In this document: piece by piece, positions 8,116-16,300 of the stretch | How positions within the stretch are numbered: the stretch's first letter is position 1 | How the letters are laid out: every line of letters begins with the position of its first letter | From: Pseudomonas nicosulfuronedens | GTDB lineage: Bacteria > Pseudomonadota > Gammaproteobacteria > Pseudomonadales > Pseudomonadaceae | Reading direction: 5' to 3' | Assembly (NCBI RefSeq): GCF_005877905.1 | Contig: NZ_SWDV01000004.1 | Coordinates: forward strand, 1 to 64,000 | DNA length: 64,000 nt | Made by a program: the position numbers and the translations under genes | Notes under the pieces: model-generated | What the model was told of the DNA's origin: nothing | The model's database searches: none | Seen by the model: the letters and a program-made list of their open reading frames with translations, nothing else

Positions 8116-8811
8116 TCAGCCGAGGTTGGCGATTTCCTGCGCGGTCAGTGCGCGGTATTCGCCCGGTTGCAGGGCGGCGTCGAGCGCGAGGCTGCCCATG
8201 CTCTCGCGATGCAGCCGCGTCACCTTGTTCTGGAAGTGGCCGAACATGCGCTTGACCTGGTGGTAGCGGCCTTCGTGCAGGGTCAGGCGCGCGGCACGCG
8301 CGCCGAGGATTTCCAGTTGGGCGGGCAGGGTGGTGAGGTCTTCGAAGGCGAAGTACAGGCCGTGCTCGAAGGTCGCGATGTAGTGCTCTTCGATAGGGTC
8401 TTCGGTCTCGACGTAGTAGACCTTGGGCAGCTTGCGCCCTGGCAGGGTCATACGCCGCGACCACTGGCCGTCGTTGGTGATGAGCAGCAGGCCGGTGGTG
8501 TTGTAGTCCAGACGGCCGCCGATGTGCAGCTCGTGCTTGTCCGGCTCGTCCAGCAGGTCGAGCACGGTGCGGTGCTCGGCGTCGCGGGTGGCGCTGACGC
8601 AGCCCGCGGGCTTGTGCAGCATGAAGTAGCGCGCCGGCTTGCCGGCCTGCAACAGTTCGACGTCCAGTTCTACGCGGGAGAACTCGCGCACCTCGTGGCG
8701 CCCGTCACGCACCACCTGGCCATCGACGCGCAGGCGGCCTTCGGCGAGCAACTGGCGGGCCTGTTGTCGGTTCAGGTGTGGCAGGTTGGCGATGAAACGA
8801 TCCAGACGCAT
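8116..8811 (-). CDS. rsuA: 16S rRNA pseudouridine(516) synthase RsuA
   Basis: The 231-residue protein has the same length as E. coli RsuA. An S4 RNA-binding domain occupies about 1-60 (RLDRFIANL...GRLRVDG). The pseudouridine synthase domain follows, with the motif GRLDYNTTGLLL, placing the catalytic aspartate at D102. A late KRMFGHFQNKV segment is typical of the RsuA/RluB/RluE/RluF branch. It converts U516 of 16S rRNA to pseudouridine. The start codon overlaps the stop of the upstream Cys-rich gene by one base (TGATG), so translation is probably coupled. RsuA is preferred over RluB/RluF because of its length and the lack of extensions. Confidence 0.88.
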   Translation of the reverse strand: MRLDRFIANLPHLNRQQARQLLAEGRLRVDGQVVRDGRHEVREFSRVELDVELLQAGKPARYFMLHKPAGCVSATRDAEHRTVLDLLDEPDKHELHIGGRLDYNTTGLLLITNDGQWSRRMTLPGRKLPKVYYVETEDPIEEHYIATFEHGLYFAFEDLTTLPAQLEILGARAARLTLHEGRYHQVKRMFGHFQNKVTRLHRESMGSLALDAALQPGEYRALTAQEIANLG

Positions 8812-9038
8812 CAGGCGTTCTCGTCGTCCATGCCCTGCGGCGAAAGCCCGGCGGCGCAGCGTGGGCACAGGCAGGCGCGGTCGACCAGCTCCGGGGGGAT
8901 GCGCTCCAGCGCGTTGCGGTCGATACGCGTGCTGAAGCACCAGCAGGACTGGCCTTCCAGCGCCGGGTCGGCCTGGGTGCAACGGTTGGACTGACCGCAG
9001 AGCGGGCAGCGATTGGGATCGGGAGCGACGTCGTTCAT
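8811..9038 (-). CDS. Small cysteine-rich CWC-type protein, probable metal binder
   Basis: This 75-residue protein carries cysteines in pairs: CPLCGQSNRC near the N-terminus, CWC in the middle, and CLCPRC further on. This is the pattern of the Cys_rich_CWC family and suggests one or two zinc sites. The start at 9038 (MNDVAPDPNRC) is chosen because it is the last ATG before the first cysteine motif; a longer upstream frame is low-complexity and unlikely. Its stop overlaps the rsuA start by one base. The coupling with rsuA suggests a link to RNA or ribosome metabolism, but no function is established from the sequence. Confidence 0.78.
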   Translation of the reverse strand: MNDVAPDPNRCPLCGQSNRCTQADPALEGQSCWCFSTRIDRNALERIPPELVDRACLCPRCAAGLSPQGMDDENA

Positions 9039-9084
9039 GGCCGGCCGGGCGAGCGTAGGCAGTGGAGCGGGCGCACAGGGTGCA

Positions 9085-9123
9085 GCGCCGATCCGCCTCG
9101 CGCAAGCGGATTCGGATCGGCGC
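9085..9123 (-). terminator. Hairpin downstream of the DUF4824 gene
   Basis: The arms GCGCCGATCCG and CGGATCGGCGC form a long GC-rich stem 11 bases beyond the stop of the minus-strand DUF4824 gene and ahead of the Cys-rich/rsuA pair. There is no clear T run, so it may be an imperfect terminator or a processing/stability hairpin. Confidence 0.5.
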
Positions 9124-9133
9124 GGGGTGTCGG

Positions 9134-9970
9134 TCAGGGAACTTCGACGCGTTCGATCCAGGGCTCCAGGCGCCGGCCGAAGGCGACTTCGGCGACGAAG
9201 GGCAGGGGCAGGCCGTCTGCGGTCCGATGCGGCTGCGCCGTGATTGCCTCCAGGCGTTCGCGCCACGCGTACGGCACGTTGATGTTGTCGGTGCTGATGG
9301 CGCTGGCGGTGCCGCCGAGTGTCCAGATGTGCTGGTAGTAGTTGGAGATGGGGCGCACACGACCGTGGATGATCAGGTAGCGCTGGCGGTCGGGGTAGCG
9401 CGCCCGAAGCGTCTGCAGGTCCAGGCCGACGTCCTTGAGCAGCAGGCGCGTGTCGGTCTTCTCCTCGCTGTCCAGTTCACGCCGGATGAAGTCGCGCTCG
9501 TCGGCCAGACGCGCATTCTGCGGTGCGGCGTCGGCGGCCTGGCGGGCCTCGTCGAGGCGCTTGCGCGTCAGTTGGACTTCGCGCTCGTACAGCGGGCCGG
9601 CCAGTTCCAGCACCAGCAGGGCGTTGCGCGATTGCTGGCGACCAAATTGTCGGGCGCTGTCGTCGTCCACCTGCTGGGGCATGTCGAAGCCGAGTTCCGC
9701 CATCTTGCGACCGTCGAGGGCAGGCTGCCAGCCGCGGTTGTGCTGGCGCGCCTCTTCATCCCGGCTGGGAGTGCGCCAGCGCAGGCGCAGGCTCAGGCCG
9801 CTGTTCTCGTTGTGCCAGGTGTTGTTGCGGAGTAGTTCGCGCTGGCTGAGGGGCAGTCGGCTGTCAGGCTCGGCCGAGCGGTTCCAGGCGACGCCGCCCA
9901 GGGCCACGGCATTGACCAGCAGGATCAGGCCGACGCCGCCGACCAGGGCGTGGGTGCGCGTCCAGTTCAT
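9134..9970 (-). CDS. DUF4824 family membrane-anchored protein
   Basis: The 278-residue protein has one N-terminal membrane segment (residues about 8-27, ALVGGVGLILLVNAVALGG) and a large, charged periplasmic part. The sequence, including SGLSLRLRWRTPSRD and the ending GRRLEPWIERVEVP, matches my memory of DUF4824 proteins, which usually sit beside a DUF2157 membrane protein, as here. Its ATG overlaps the stop of that gene in an ATGA arrangement, so the two are translationally coupled. No enzyme motif is visible. A joint role with the DUF2157 protein in the envelope is inferred from the coupling. Confidence 0.75.
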   Translation of the reverse strand: MNWTRTHALVGGVGLILLVNAVALGGVAWNRSAEPDSRLPLSQRELLRNNTWHNENSGLSLRLRWRTPSRDEEARQHNRGWQPALDGRKMAELGFDMPQQVDDDSARQFGRQQSRNALLVLELAGPLYEREVQLTRKRLDEARQAADAAPQNARLADERDFIRRELDSEEKTDTRLLLKDVGLDLQTLRARYPDRQRYLIIHGRVRPISNYYQHIWTLGGTASAISTDNINVPYAWRERLEAITAQPHRTADGLPLPFVAEVAFGRRLEPWIERVEVP

Positions 9971-11043
9971 GACGAAGTCCCTCCCAGCAGGCCATGGGCA
10001 CGGCGCAGGCGGCGCAGCACCAGCAGGATCAGTACGGCGCAAAGGCCCAGCACGAGGAAGAACAGGTACTTGGGCATCACCTCCCACCACCAGTCGAAGA
10101 ACTTGGTGTAGAGGAAGATCACGAAGAAGGTCAGCCCGGTGTTCACCACTTCCGGCCACTCGCGACGTGCGCCAAGCCAGATGACCAGCGCGGAGACGAC
10201 GAAGCCTAGTACCTGGTAGAGATTCTCCACCGCGGCGAAGCCCAGCGGCAGGTAGCTGCCGCCACCCCAGTTGGCCAGTACCAGCATCGGCAGGAACAGC
10301 CCGAGGAGACCGAACACCCGGTAGATCGTGGCGAAGCCGTCGAAGCGGTTCTGCCCGATGAACGACGGGACGAGGAAGATCAGCAGGGCGGCGGGGAAGA
10401 AGTTCTCCGGGCGCTCCCCCACATCCAGCCAGTAGACGCCGCTCCAGGTGCCGACCCGCGCGGCGACGTAGCCCATCAGACAGATCAGCGCGGCTGCCAG
10501 CAGCAAGCGTGTATTGCAGGTGTAGGCGAGCAGCAGGGCGTAGGCGGCCCAAGGCAGCAGGGCCTTGTCCGAAGGCGTGATGTTGAAGATCTGCCCGACC
10601 ATCACGACGTTCAGCACAAAGCAGGCGAACGCCAGCATGGCGCCGAGCTTGGCGAAGTAGCCGGAAGCGTCGCGGCGTTGCAGGAAGAGCGTCAGCAGCA
10701 GGCTGATCAGGGAGGCGCCGATGAGGGTGAGTACCTGGGCGGTTTCCGCGAACAGGCCCCAGAATTGGTAGAACAGGAAGAACAGGCTGGCGGCCAGTGC
10801 CAGCGCGCCGAGGAAAGAAGCGATGCGCATGCCGAGGGACAGGCGGTGGTCCTGGCTGTCGCGGTCGATGTCGAAGCGCGCGTGGTAGTCGGCGAGCAGG
10901 CGTTGCTGGTGGTCGTGCAGGCGGTCGCGCTGGGCGGTGTCGAGGACGAGGGCTCCCTCGTCGTGCAGGCGGCGCAGCTCGCGGTCGAAGGCCAGGATAT
11001 CGTTGACGCGGTGCTGCGCCTGCTGGTGGCTGAGGTCGGGCAT
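9967..11043 (-). CDS. DUF2157 family polytopic inner-membrane protein
   Basis: The 358-residue protein has a charged cytoplasmic N-terminal region (about 1-75) with helical segments that could form a coiled coil. About ten hydrophobic segments then run from residue 78 to near the C-terminus. This matches the DUF2157 layout of a short soluble head followed by a multi-spanning membrane domain. It overlaps the DUF4824 gene by 4 bases. No transport signature or catalytic motif is seen. In other bacteria DUF2157/DUF4401/DUF4824 genes cluster together with unknown function. Confidence 0.8.
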   Translation of the reverse strand: MPDLSHQQAQHRVNDILAFDRELRRLHDEGALVLDTAQRDRLHDHQQRLLADYHARFDIDRDSQDHRLSLGMRIASFLGALALAASLFFLFYQFWGLFAETAQVLTLIGASLISLLLTLFLQRRDASGYFAKLGAMLAFACFVLNVVMVGQIFNITPSDKALLPWAAYALLLAYTCNTRLLLAAALICLMGYVAARVGTWSGVYWLDVGERPENFFPAALLIFLVPSFIGQNRFDGFATIYRVFGLLGLFLPMLVLANWGGGSYLPLGFAAVENLYQVLGFVVSALVIWLGARREWPEVVNTGLTFFVIFLYTKFFDWWWEVMPKYLFFLVLGLCAVLILLVLRRLRRAHGLLGGTSS

Positions 11044-11148
11044 GACCGGTCCTTGCGGCGGGTGATGCTGGAACTCTAGCGGGTGGCGCGGCGGGGTTCC
11101 ATGGGCGAATGGCCGCGGTGGGGCAAGCGTGGCGTTTTACGCCATCGC

Positions 11149-11201
11149 GGGCATGGCCCGCTCCTACAGGTCTGTGCCTCCTGCAGGAGCGGGCCATGCC
11201 C
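11149..11201. repeat. Palindromic intergenic repeat, GGGCATGGCCCGCTCCTACAGG class
   Basis: Two inverted arms (11149-11170 and 11180-11201) pair with few mismatches around a 9-base loop. It lies in the gap between the allophanate hydrolase and DUF2157 genes, and the GCTCCTACAGG core resembles other REP-like units in the window. Confidence 0.75.
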
Positions 11202-11239
11202 TCGATCACCGAGCGAAACGCGATTCAGAGCGCAAGGTC

Positions 11240-11320
11240 GTAGGATGGGTGGAGCGCAGCGATACCCATGCTGGCGGAGCATAGGACTGATGGGTATCGC
11301 TGCGCTCCACGCCATCCTAC
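11240..11320. repeat. Palindromic intergenic repeat, GTAGGATGGGTGGAGCGCAG class
   Basis: Inverted arms at 11240-11269 and 11290-11320 differ at one or two places and enclose 20 bases. This repeat class recurs in many Pseudomonas genomes. It sits just past the stop of the guanidine operon and may protect or terminate that transcript. Confidence 0.75.
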
Positions 11321-11336
11321 GGGGAGCCTGCCGTAC

Positions 11337-13145
11337 TTAGCTGCGGCTCTGCAGCCAGGCTCGCCAACCGCCGAAGCGGCTGATGTCCTCGGCGCCATTC
11401 AGGCCCCAGGCGTCGCAGATGAAGCCGGTTTCCCAGCTGTCGTCTTCCAGCTGCACCTTGCCCAGTCCCAGTGGCGCCGGGATGCCGGTGAGGAAGGAGC
11501 CCAGCTCGGCGCTGGGCAGCTCCCAGACTTCCACCTCGATGGCCACGCCACCCTCGTCCACTCGCAGCATGCCGGGGCGCAGCGGCGGGCCGCCGGCGAG
11601 GGCGTAGAGCTTGTAGGTCGGGGCGCTTTGAGTCGCGCGCAGCAAGCGCGCGCCGCGCTGGCGCAACTGCCAGTTCAGCGCCAGGCCGTCCAGGTGCGCG
11701 CCGCAGACCACCAGGCGCACGCGGTCGTTGCGCGCGGTGTTGGCGGAAGACGCCGGGGCAATGGCGTTGCCGCCAGTGAGCGGCAGGTTGTGCCGGCGCT
11801 GCAGTGCATCGGCCACGCCGAGCAGGTACTGGTCGGTGAAGGCGCGACCGAACAGCGTCACGCCCCACGGCAGGCCGTTGTCCATGAGGGCGCTGGGTAC
11901 GGCGACGGCGGCGTAGTCCAGCAGGTTCATGAAGTTGGTGTAGTACCCCAGGTCGGAGTTGCGCTTCACCGGTTCGGCGTGCAGTTCGTCCAGTGTCACC
12001 GGACGGCCGATGGTGGGCGTCAGCACGCAGTCGAGGTCGGCGATGATCGCGTCGCATTGCGCCTTTAGCTCCTGCAGCCGGTATTGCGCTTGGAATGCCT
12101 GTACGGCGGTTGCGCCGGGGGCTTTCGCCAGCACGTCGCGTATCACCGGCAGCACCGCCTGCGGGTCACGTTCGATCAGCTCGCCCGCCACGCTGTAGCG
12201 CTCGGCTACCCACGGGCCTTCATAGAGCAGGCGCGCGGCCTCGAGGAAGGGCGCGAAGTCGATTTCCCGCGCCTCGCCGCCGAGGGCCTTGAGCTGGTCC
12301 AGAGCGTCGGTGAACAGCACCGGGCCTTCGTGGCAGCCGAAGAATTCCAGCTGATTGGCGCGGGGGACGCCAAAGCGAAAGCGTTTGGGGGCGCCGAATG
12401 CACCGGCATCGTTCCACGCCGGGTTGGCGCGGCTGTAGCCGTCCTGCGGATCGAGCCGTGCAGTAAGGGCGAGCAGCTCGCTGGCCTCGGCGGCGCTGGC
12501 GGTGAAGTAGGTGATGCAGTCCAGTGTGCGGCAGGCCGGCACCAGGCCGTGATTGGACAGCAAACCCTTGCTCGGTTTCAGTCCCAGCAGGCCATTGAGC
12601 GCCGCCGGCACACGGCCGGAACCAGCGGTGTCGGTGCCCAGGGCGAAGCTCGCCACGCCCAGCGCCATGGCCAGCGAGGAACCGGCGCTGGAGCCGCCCG
12701 AGGGGTACTCCGGCAGCACGCTGTTGCGGCATTCGCCGTAGGGCGAGCGGGTGCCGTTGAGACCGGTGGCGAACTGGTCGAGGTTGGTCTTGCCCAGCGG
12801 GATGGCGCCCAGTTCGATCAGTTGCCGGACCAGTGTCGCGGAGGTTTCCGGTGTGTAGGCGAAGGCCGGGCAGGCGGCGGTGGTGGGGATGCCGGCGAGG
12901 TCGATGTTGTCCTTGATGGCGAAGGGGATGCCGTAGAGCGGCAGGCTTTCCGGGGACTTGCCGTCCAGGGCGGCGAGGTAGGGCTCCAGCTCTTCCAGGC
13001 TCAGCAGGTGGATGAACAGGTGGTAGTCCGGGTTCAGGGTGGCGGCCTTGTCACGCAGTTGGGCGATCAGCTGGCGCGGGGTGGCGCGGCCCTCGCGGTA
13101 GGCGGCGCGCAGGGTGGGCAGGCGGAGGTCGAAGGTGTTGGGCAT
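11337..13145 (-). CDS. atzF: Allophanate hydrolase (AtzF type), last step of guanidine/urea nitrogen release
   Basis: The 602-residue amidase-signature enzyme hydrolyses allophanate, finally yielding two ammonia and two CO2. The amidase domain (about 1-450) has the catalytic lysine in FAIKDNIDL, the serine-rich YPSGGSSAGSS block and the second serine in GTDTAGSGR. A separate C-terminal domain (about 460-602) is present, as in AtzF and the yeast DUR1,2 hydrolase. It follows the carboxylase gene on the same strand after a 229-bp gap filled with repeats, so it is probably the last gene of the riboswitch-led operon, though a separate promoter cannot be excluded. The start at 13145 is the ATG giving MPNTFDLRLPTLR, normal for the family. 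Confidence 0.9.
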   Translation of the reverse strand: MPNTFDLRLPTLRAAYREGRATPRQLIAQLRDKAATLNPDYHLFIHLLSLEELEPYLAALDGKSPESLPLYGIPFAIKDNIDLAGIPTTAACPAFAYTPETSATLVRQLIELGAIPLGKTNLDQFATGLNGTRSPYGECRNSVLPEYPSGGSSAGSSLAMALGVASFALGTDTAGSGRVPAALNGLLGLKPSKGLLSNHGLVPACRTLDCITYFTASAAEASELLALTARLDPQDGYSRANPAWNDAGAFGAPKRFRFGVPRANQLEFFGCHEGPVLFTDALDQLKALGGEAREIDFAPFLEAARLLYEGPWVAERYSVAGELIERDPQAVLPVIRDVLAKAPGATAVQAFQAQYRLQELKAQCDAIIADLDCVLTPTIGRPVTLDELHAEPVKRNSDLGYYTNFMNLLDYAAVAVPSALMDNGLPWGVTLFGRAFTDQYLLGVADALQRRHNLPLTGGNAIAPASSANTARNDRVRLVVCGAHLDGLALNWQLRQRGARLLRATQSAPTYKLYALAGGPPLRPGMLRVDEGGVAIEVEVWELPSAELGSFLTGIPAPLGLGKVQLEDDSWETGFICDAWGLNGAEDISRFGGWRAWLQSRS

Positions 13146-13374
13146 GGTTGGGGTTCCTGTGCTGGGCGGCTACCCTCTCCCCGGCCCTCTGACTGGGCGT
13201 CCCCCCCATGAAGGGAGAGGGGGAAGAGCAGTCCGGCGCGGGGTTGAGTTCAATCCAAAGGCTTGGCCGTGGTTTCAGGATGAATCAGTTGCTGCTCCCT
13301 GCTCCGAACGGCTCCCTCTCCCGCTTGCGGGAGAGGGTTGGGGAGAGGGGCTCTCTGCAGTCGACTACGTCAGC
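13146..13374. repeat. Repeat-filled gap between carboxylase and allophanate hydrolase genes
   Basis: The gap holds palindromes of the CCCTCTCCC/GGGAGAGGG class, for example CCCTCTCCCGCTTGCGGGAGAG around 13315-13336, preceded by a degenerate copy at about 13171-13221. The same class occurs at 20475-20567 and inside the carboxylase gene. No gene is seen. Confidence 0.7.
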
Positions 13375-16300
13375 TCAAGCCTCCTCCATCACCACCACCC
13401 GCTGCCCGGCCCGCACCGGCGAGCCGGGCTGCACGCGGACCTCGCGCACCACGCCGTCGCGCGGGGCGGTGAGGGGGATTTCCATCTTCATGGATTCGAG
13501 GATCACCAGGATGTCGCCGGCCTTCACGCTGGCGCCGGCTTCCACCTGCACCTGCCAGAGGTTGCCGGCGATGTGGCTTTCGACCGCGTGCTGGCCGACG
13601 CCGAGCGGAGCGTCCTCGCCGGTGTCGACGGCGGCTTCTTCGCTCTCGAAGTGCGCCTGGCCGGAGGCGATCCAGCGCTCGCGCTCGGCATCGAAGGCGG
13701 CACGCTGGTGGCTGCGGAAGGCGTCGATGCTCTCGGCTTCCTTGGCGAGGAACTGTTGGTAGTCGGCCAGGCGCAGTTCGCTGTGCTCGATGTGCAGCGG
13801 GTAGCGGCCCAGCGGGAAGTCGCGGCGAATGCGCAGCAGCTCCTCGGCCGAGACCGGGTAGAAGCGCACCTGGTCGAAGAAGCGCAGCAGCCAGGGCTTG
13901 CCGTCGAATGCCGCGACCTCGCGGTAGCGGTTCCACATCTGCAGGGTGCGGCCGACGAACTGGTAGCCGCCAGGGCCTTCCATGCCGTAGACACACATAT
14001 AGGCGCCGCCGATGCCCACGGAGTTTTCCGCCGTCCAGGTGCGCGCCGGGTTGTACTTGGTGGTGACCAGGCGGTGGCGCGGGTCCAGCGGCGTGGCCAC
14101 CGGTGCGCCGAGGTAGACGTCGCCCAGGCCCATCACCAGGTAGCTGGCCTCGAACACGGTGCGGTACACCGCTTCGAGGTCCGGCAGTTCGTTGATGCGG
14201 CGGATGAACTCCAGGTTGCTCGGGCACCAGGGCGCGTCCTTGCGCACGGTGGTCATGTATTTCTCGATGGCCAACTGGCAGGCCGGATCGTCCCAGGACA
14301 GCGGCAGGTGCACGATGCGGGACGGCACCTTGAGGTCCTGGGCGGCGCAGACCGCGTCCCAGAGACCAGCGACGGTTTCCAGCAGGCTTTGCAGCGGCAG
14401 GGTTTCCGGCTGGTAGTGCACCTGCAGCGAGCGGATGCCGGGGGTGAGATCGATCACCCCGGCGAGAGCTTTGGCTTCCAGCGCCTGCATCAGCGCGTGG
14501 GCGCGGAAGCGCAGCACCAGGTCCAGCTCGGGCTGACCGATTTCCAGCAGCAGGTGGGTATCGCCGGAGAGGCGGGCAACCAGGCGGGTGTCGTCCTGGC
14601 CGAGGTCGAGGACGATGGGAGACGTGAGTGAGGCGCTCGGACTGCCCTCACCCCCCGCCCTCTCCAGCAAGCGGGGGAGTGGGCTGTCTGTGCCACCGGC
14701 AAGCGCTGTGCTCGCAGGCGGCACCGAACTGCCCCCTCTCCCTCCGGGAGAGGGCTGGGGTGAGGGCAGACCGGCGGTGCCGGAGCTGACATCTCCTGTA
14801 GGAGCGAGCTTGCTCGCGAACCCGCCCAACTCCTGGAGCTCCGGCAGAATGCTTTCGCGAGCAAGCTCGCTCCTACAGAGAGCTCGGTATTCGGTGGTTT
14901 GGGAGCGGCTCAGCGATCGGGCGGTGGACAGGTCTACCGGCAGGAAGCGCACCTTGTCCCCTGCCTTGAGCTGGCCGAGCTGCCAGAGGTCGGCTTCGAT
15001 CACCGTCACCGGGCAGACGAAGCCGCCCAGGCTCGGGCCGTCCGGGCCGAGGATCACCGGCATGTCGCCGGTGAAGTCCACCGCGCCGATGGCATAGGGA
15101 TTGTCGTGGATGTTCGACGGGTGAAGGCCGGCCTCGCCGCCGCTTTCGCGCACCCACTCCGGTTTCGGGCCGATCAGGCGAACGCCGGTGCGGCTGGAGT
15201 TGAAGTGCACTTCCCAGTCGGTGGCGAAGAAGGTGTCGATGTAGGCCGGGGTGAAGTACTCCGGCGCGCCGTGGGGCCCATAGATCACGCGGACCTGCCG
15301 CACGGCCGGCAGAGAGGTGCGCAGTTCAGTCGGAAGGCTGGCGCCGTGAGTGTCGTCTGCCAGCTCCGCCAGGTGCAGCACATCGCCAGCCCGCAGGGCA
15401 CGGCCGCCGTGGCCGCCGAACTGGCCGAGGGTGAAGGTGCTCTTGCTGCCCAGATAATCCGGCACCTGCAGGCCGCCGCGCAGGCACAGGTAGCTGCGCG
15501 CGCCGGTGCCGCCGACAGTGCCGAGGCTGAGCGTCGACCCGGCGGCGACGAACAGGGATGTGTCCATCGGCTGCTCGACGCCATCCAGGCTGATCGGCAA
15601 TGCCGCGCCGGTGACGGCCACGACGGCATCGGTGTTGAAGCGCAGGGTCGGGCCGCTCATGGTGATTTCCAGCGCGGCAGCGCCTTCGGGGTTGCCCAGC
15701 AACTGGTTGCCCAGACGCAGAGCACGATCGTCCATCGGCCCGGACGGCGGCACGCCCACGGCCCAGTAGCCGAGGCGGCCGGGGTAGTCCTGCACGCTGG
15801 TCTGGGTACCGGCGCTGAGTACCTCGAAGGTTGTCGCGCGGTACCGTAGGCCTTCCAGGCAGCGGGTCCAGGGCGAGCCGCTGGCGAAGGGCGCGTCCGC
15901 CAGGATCTGCCGCAGGTAGTCGCGGTTGCATTCCACGCCGTAGAGCAGGCTGCCTTCGAGGGCGCGGTCGAGGCCAGCGCTGGCCTGCTCGCGGGTCGGC
16001 GCCCAGGCGATCAGCTTGGCGATCATCGGGTCGAAGTAGGGCGGAATCTCGCAGCCGGCCTCGACCCAGGTGTCGATGCGCAGGGTCTTGCCGTCGGTCG
16101 TCGGGAACTGCACGGCGGTGAGCAGGCCGGGGCAGGGCTGGAAGTCGCGACCGGGGTCTTCCGCGTACAGGCGCGCCTGGATCGCATGTCCGCTGGGCTT
16201 CAGCGCGTCGGCCAACTCGGCCAGGGGCGGCAGGTCACCGGCGGCCAGTTCGATCATCCAGCGCACCAGGTCGACGCCCCAGACCTGTTCGGTGACACCG

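Noticed and set aside
11140..11330. Possible CRISPR or attachment site because of repeated palindromes
   Set aside because: Repeats are inverted pairs of two different classes, not regularly spaced direct repeats with spacers, and no cas genes are near.
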